Below are positions 4,776 through 6,407 of a stretch of DNA of 6,407 bases, piece by piece; the stretch's first letter is position 1; each line of letters opens with the position of its first letter. The position numbers and the translations under genes are program-made. The stretch spans positions 1 through 6,407 of the forward strand of contig JABDOO010000123.1 in assembly GCA_013043295.1 (NCBI GenBank). The letters are read 5' to 3'. Source of the DNA: Candidatus Nitrosopumilus sp. GTDB taxonomy: Archaea; Thermoproteota; Nitrososphaeria; Nitrososphaerales; Nitrosopumilaceae. The notes beneath the pieces were generated by a model that saw only the letters and a program-made list of their open reading frames with translations, ran no database searches and was not told the DNA's origin.

Positions 4776-4796
4776 TAGGAAAATTATCACATTTTA

Positions 4797-4979
4797 TTGG
4801 CAGAGATTGATAATGAAAAATTTGAAACAGTAATGATTGAATCTAAAGTTAGAGAAGGAGTTTTTCATAAAGTGATCAAAGATTTGCAAAGTGGAAAAGC
4901 AGTGTCTTGTTCATGTAAATGCTGGAGCAAAGGAAACAAGCCTTGTGTGGGAATGAGAACTGTAGGTTACGATGTTTGA
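4797..4979 (+). CDS. Cys-rich miniprotein with CxCxC motif
   Basis: This protein of about 60 residues has a charged, helical N-terminal half (EIDNEKFETVMIESKVREGVFHKVIKDLQSGKAV) and a cysteine cluster (CSCKCWSKGNKPC: Cys38, Cys40, Cys42, Cys50). The tail is short, GMRTVGYDV. Four closely spaced cysteines suggest a metal site (zinc, iron or copper) or redox use; none can be chosen from sequence alone. There is no signal peptide, so it is cytoplasmic as drawn. The start is uncertain: no ATG occurs before codon 13. I use TTG 4797, with two in-frame TAG codons at 4773-4778 setting the upstream limit. A weak TATA-like ATAATGCTAATC (4761-4772) would be at about -25 to -36. I do not recognise the family. 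The gene ends 7 bases before the convergent gene. Confidence 0.68.
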   Translation: MAEIDNEKFETVMIESKVREGVFHKVIKDLQSGKAVSCSCKCWSKGNKPCVGMRTVGYDV

Positions 4980-4986
4980 ACTCCCT

Positions 4987-5232
4987 CTAAGGGTTGAAAT
5001 ATCCTGATTGCCATTGCAGTTTTTGCTCTTCAGTTCCAAACACATTGATTGATTTTTCATAACAATCCCCTAATTGCAAACCTGGGTCATACAATCTTTT
5101 ACAGTCATTTAAGGAGAGTTCGAGATTACGCTGATCACGAATTGTTGAAACTTCTTGATAATTTGATTGTCCCATAGCCAAGACTACAGCTGCAATAATT
5201 CCTACGATTATTATGATGATTAAATTATTCAA
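4987..5232 (-). CDS. Small single-pass membrane protein
   Basis: This 81-residue protein begins with a very hydrophobic stretch (NNLIIIIIVGIIAAVVLAMG, about 2-21), either a membrane anchor or an uncleaved signal. The remaining polar domain of about 60 residues (QEVSTIRDQRNLELSLNDCKRLYDPGLQLGDCYEKSINVFGTEEQKLQWQSGYFNP, split by Cys44 and Cys57) probably lies outside the cell. Those two cysteines could form a disulfide. I recognise no family. The start is TTG 5232, directly after an in-frame TAA; the next ATG (codon 20) would delete the anchor, so TTG is preferred. No good TATA box sits at -26, so it is probably cotranscribed with the small membrane gene ending 35 bases upstream. Confidence 0.72.
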   Translation of the reverse strand: MNNLIIIIIVGIIAAVVLAMGQSNYQEVSTIRDQRNLELSLNDCKRLYDPGLQLGDCYEKSINVFGTEEQKLQWQSGYFNP

Positions 5233-5267
5233 TTAGACCACTTTATCATGTACTTCTTGCTTTGATT

Positions 5268-5390
5268 TTAACAAATAACGTCCCTACACTCTGGCATGAG
5301 AAATGTAGTTAGTATGAATCCTCCGAGAATTGTTATCCCAAGTGAAATTGCCAATCCTGCAAACAGAGTCTTCTTCTCATCTAGCTTCAT
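5268..5390 (-). CDS. 40-residue single-helix membrane miniprotein
   Basis: This ORF encodes MKLDEKKTLFAGLAISLG, then a hydrophobic stretch ITILGGFILTTFLM, and PECRDVIC. It is a short charged N-terminus, one membrane helix (about 8-32), and a tail with two cysteines (Cys35 and Cys40 counted from ATG 5390). An in-frame ATG two codons upstream (5396) gives 42 residues. I prefer 5390 because ATACTATTTT-type sequence (minus strand, 5411-5420) is then at -21 to -30. Its organisation matches the many small one-helix proteins of ammonia-oxidising archaea, but no function can be stated. The plus-strand frame across the same bases lacks coding character. The next membrane gene follows after 35 bases on the same strand, suggesting a two-gene unit. 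Confidence 0.7.
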   Translation of the reverse strand: MKLDEKKTLFAGLAISLGITILGGFILTTFLMPECRDVIC

Positions 5391-5477
5391 TACCATGTTT
5401 CAATTTTTTCAAAATAGTATTTCAAGTAACCCCAATATTACAACTAGTGCTAAGGACTATTTTCTAAACTCCCAAAT

Positions 5478-5487
5478 GCTTAAGTTG
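5478..5487 (+). promoter_or_regulatory. TATA-like element of the 52-residue zinc-ribbon gene
   Basis: GCTTAAGTTG lies 20-29 bases before the ATG at 5507. It shares the CTTAAG core seen in the C2H2/mqnE promoter region. No ribosome site precedes the ATG, which fits leaderless translation. Confidence 0.4.
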
Positions 5488-5506
5488 ACATAAAATTTAG
5501 AAAATC

Positions 5507-5665
5507 ATGATTCCTAAAGGAGATATCCCTGGTATGTGTCAAGATTGTGGAACCCACATTACATATCCAAAAAAATCAATGCAGACTCATGGTGAATTAC
5601 TAAAAAAACACAGATGTCCAAAGTGTGGGAATTTTGCATTAAAAACATTAAGTACTGATTTATAA
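5507..5665 (+). CDS. 52-residue zinc-ribbon protein
   Basis: This short protein reads MIPKGDIPGMCQDCGTHITY, then PKKSMQTHGELLKKHRCPKCG and NFALKTLSTDL. Two CxxC knuckles (Cys11/Cys14 and Cys37/Cys40), both followed by glycine, are 22 residues apart and define a zinc ribbon. The linker carries His28 and His35 and several lysines, so nucleic-acid or ribosome binding is possible, but this is inference. The CPKCG knuckle is typical of archaeal small zinc ribbons. No named family is recognised. The start at ATG 5507 has no Shine-Dalgarno site and suits a TATA-like box at 5478-5487. The stop is 15 bases from the end of the convergent 96-residue gene. Confidence 0.82.
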   Translation: MIPKGDIPGMCQDCGTHITYPKKSMQTHGELLKKHRCPKCGNFALKTLSTDL

Positions 5666-5680
5666 TTAATTATAGAATTT

Positions 5681-5971
5681 TTAAAATCCCTCAGGTGGTC
5701 TTTGAACAAAGACATTGCACACTAGCGCATCTGTTTTTTCATCCCTGTATTGTACATTACATGATACAAATTTCCCCTTGAGTGCGCGCTCTAAATCTTC
5801 TTTAGTTTTCTCTTCGTATTGTGGTTGTTCGGGATCATCAATTTTACTCATGATGATTTTTTCAACTTTTCCATATTGTTCTTGGTTGTCTTTTCTTGTG
5901 TGACTGATTAATAGCTCAAAGGCATTGTTTGTTAGAATGTTGAGCACTGCTCCACCAATTCCGTCTCCCAT
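5681..5971 (-). CDS. Hypothetical 96-residue protein downstream of mqnD
   Basis: This is a soluble protein of 96 residues that I do not recognise. It opens with a glycine-rich turn (MGDGIGGAVLNIL), then a helix-like NNAFELLISHTRKDNQEQYGKVEKIIMSKI. A charged loop DDPEQPQYEEKTKEDLERALKG follows, and a beta-like end with two cysteines (Cys74 and Cys84) in FVSCNVQYRDEKTDALVCNVFVQR. There is no signal peptide or membrane segment. It starts 26 bases after mqnD on the same strand. TAATTATAG (minus strand, 5992-6000) is 21-29 bases upstream of the ATG and overlaps the mqnD stop codon, so the gene may have its own leaderless promoter or be read through from mqnD. A link to quinone synthesis is suggested only by position. 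Confidence 0.82.
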   Translation of the reverse strand: MGDGIGGAVLNILTNNAFELLISHTRKDNQEQYGKVEKIIMSKIDDPEQPQYEEKTKEDLERALKGKFVSCNVQYRDEKTDALVCNVFVQRPPEGF

Positions 5972-5991
5972 GGTATTATTTTTTTTCTGTT

Positions 5992-6000
5992 CTATAATTA
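5992..6000 (-). promoter_or_regulatory. TATA-like element overlapping the mqnD stop codon
   Basis: Read on the minus strand, TAATTATAG is at -21 to -29 from the ATG at 5971, and its first three bases are the mqnD stop. It fits a leaderless promoter for the 96-residue gene, though cotranscription with mqnD is equally possible. Confidence 0.35.
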
Positions 6001-6407
6001 CTTGCTGGCAATACTTATCTCAAAGTCTGGAACAAGCCCTTTCTCTTTTGCCAATTTAAATAATTGTCTGATTGATTCTTCACCCGGGTCTCCCATGTTT
6101 ACAGTAACTTTGTTTACATACATTTTTACAAATTTTTCAATCAGACTTCGCTCCTTTCCTCTAGAGTATTGCATTGCATAATCTATTGCATCATCAAAAT
6201 TTTCAATTCCAAACTCAATTGATGCTTGAAGATATTTGTCAAACTTTACTATGGTATCCATGCCTAGGTCTGTTCTCATCACGTTAATTCCTAGGGGTAC
6301 TGGAAGTCCTCCTGTGGTTTTATCCCACCACTCTCCTACATCTAAAATTTTTACATTGCCTTCTTGCTCATAGGATAGTTGAGTTTCATGAATTACTAAT
6401 CCCACAT
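5998..6407 (-). CDS. mqnD: 1,4-dihydroxy-6-naphthoate synthase, C-terminal part (partial)
   Basis: These last 136 or so codons belong to a gene whose start lies beyond the right edge. MqnD proteins are about 270-290 residues, so roughly half is visible. MqnD converts cyclic dehypoxanthinyl futalosine to 1,4-dihydroxy-6-naphthoate in the cytoplasm, a late core step of the futalosine menaquinone route. The fold is periplasmic-binding-protein-like. Diagnostic segments are GLVIHETQLSY (the IHE histidine is, as I recall, the proposed catalytic residue), ILDVGEWWDKTTGGLPVPLGINVMRTDLG (split here as one conserved block), and the helical C-terminus ending FEISIASK. The GTG at 6403-6405 is an internal valine in this block, not a start. 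No frameshift is visible. The 96-residue gene follows after 26 bases, and mqnE lies 2.3 kb away on the opposite strand. Confidence 0.87.
   Translation of the reverse strand, partial: VGLVIHETQLSYEQEGNVKILDVGEWWDKTTGGLPVPLGINVMRTDLGMDTIVKFDKYLQASIEFGIENFDDAIDYAMQYSRGKERSLIEKFVKMYVNKVTVNMGDPGEESIRQLFKLAKEKGLVPDFEISIASK

Larger units (their letters stand above)
4565..4796. other. Gene-poor stretch with decayed signal-peptide-like sequence
   Basis: These 232 bases hold no confident gene. They contain the promoter of the leftward membrane gene, a small stem-loop followed by six T residues (4622-4646), and a possible decayed secreted-protein gene (4658-4775). Upstream of that, the frame through 4600-4647 reads LGIFLFSPLALAGPSGFL then a stop, also resembling the end of a signal peptide but without a start codon. 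I see no tRNA-like fold or repeat array here. Confidence 0.4.

Noticed and set aside
4773..4778. Tandem TAG read through as pyrrolysine or by suppression
   Set aside because: Nothing suggests pyrrolysine machinery in this lineage, and two adjacent TAG codons argue for real termination or decay.
4983..4993. CCCT-CTA-AGGG hairpin between convergent genes as a terminator
   Set aside because: The stem has only four pairs and the loop three bases, with no adjacent T-run; probably chance.
5296..5493. Plus-strand 65-codon ORF
   Set aside because: It lies opposite a minus-strand ORF with a clean charged N-terminus, membrane helix and cysteine tail. The plus-strand translation has no domain-like pattern and would cross the promoter region between the divergent genes.
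5715..5903. Plus-strand 62-codon ORF
   Set aside because: It is antisense to the 96-residue gene next to mqnD, rich in Ser, Phe and Cys from reversed Lys/Glu codons, and has no promoter.
6403..6405. GTG as the start codon of the rightmost gene
   Set aside because: The codon falls just before the conserved GLVIHE block in the middle of MqnD, so the gene continues past the window edge.
1..6407. CRISPR array, insertion sequence, integrase site, tRNA or rRNA
   Set aside because: I saw no regularly spaced repeats, terminal inverted repeats, transposase motifs, tRNA T-loop signature or rRNA-like GC-rich block anywhere in the window.

Overview
The window looks like chromosomal DNA of a marine ammonia-oxidising archaeon (Nitrososphaerota/Thaumarchaeota, Nitrosopumilus-like). 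The base composition is AT-rich and the genes are small and packed on both strands. Most starts have a TATA-like box about 25-30 bases upstream and no Shine-Dalgarno site, as expected for leaderless archaeal transcripts. The content also fits: an Lrp/AsnC regulator, TPR proteins, one-finger C2H2 and zinc-ribbon miniproteins, and the futalosine menaquinone route. The assignment rests on recalled family knowledge and was not searched.

Layout. Bases 1-402 (+) hold the end of an unrecognised gene, probably cut by the left edge. Bases 399-1406 (-) hold an Lrp/AsnC regulator followed 9 bases later by a membrane-anchored J-domain protein. Bases 1530-2397 (+) hold two TPR genes, each with its own promoter. 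A 57-residue C2H2 zinc-finger gene (2384-2557, -) is divergent from mqnE (2611-3729, +), the radical SAM aminofutalosine synthase. Convergent to mqnE is a thiamine-binding (MTH1187/UPF0045-type) gene (3726-4031, -) with a possible 26-codon leader ORF. From 4166 to 5665 there is a run of small genes: a 36-residue zinc ribbon (+), a two-helix membrane protein (-), a Cys-rich miniprotein (+), two small membrane proteins (-) and a 52-residue zinc ribbon (+). The right end (5681-6407, -) holds a 96-residue unknown and the C-terminal part of mqnD, which runs off the edge.

How it fits together. mqnE and mqnD act at successive stages of menaquinone synthesis from chorismate but are 2.3 kb apart on opposite strands. 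They are therefore separate transcription units, and mqnE shares its promoter region with the C2H2 gene. No defence system, mobile element, CRISPR array, tRNA or rRNA was seen.

The most notable structure is architectural. Two divergent gene pairs have start codons 54 and 58 bases apart, with one AT-rich element at the midpoint that could serve as the TATA box for both directions. All six convergent junctions lie between a 14-base overlap and a 15-base gap. In several of them, AAA-AAA lysine codons at the end of one gene form an oligo-U tract for the opposing transcript.
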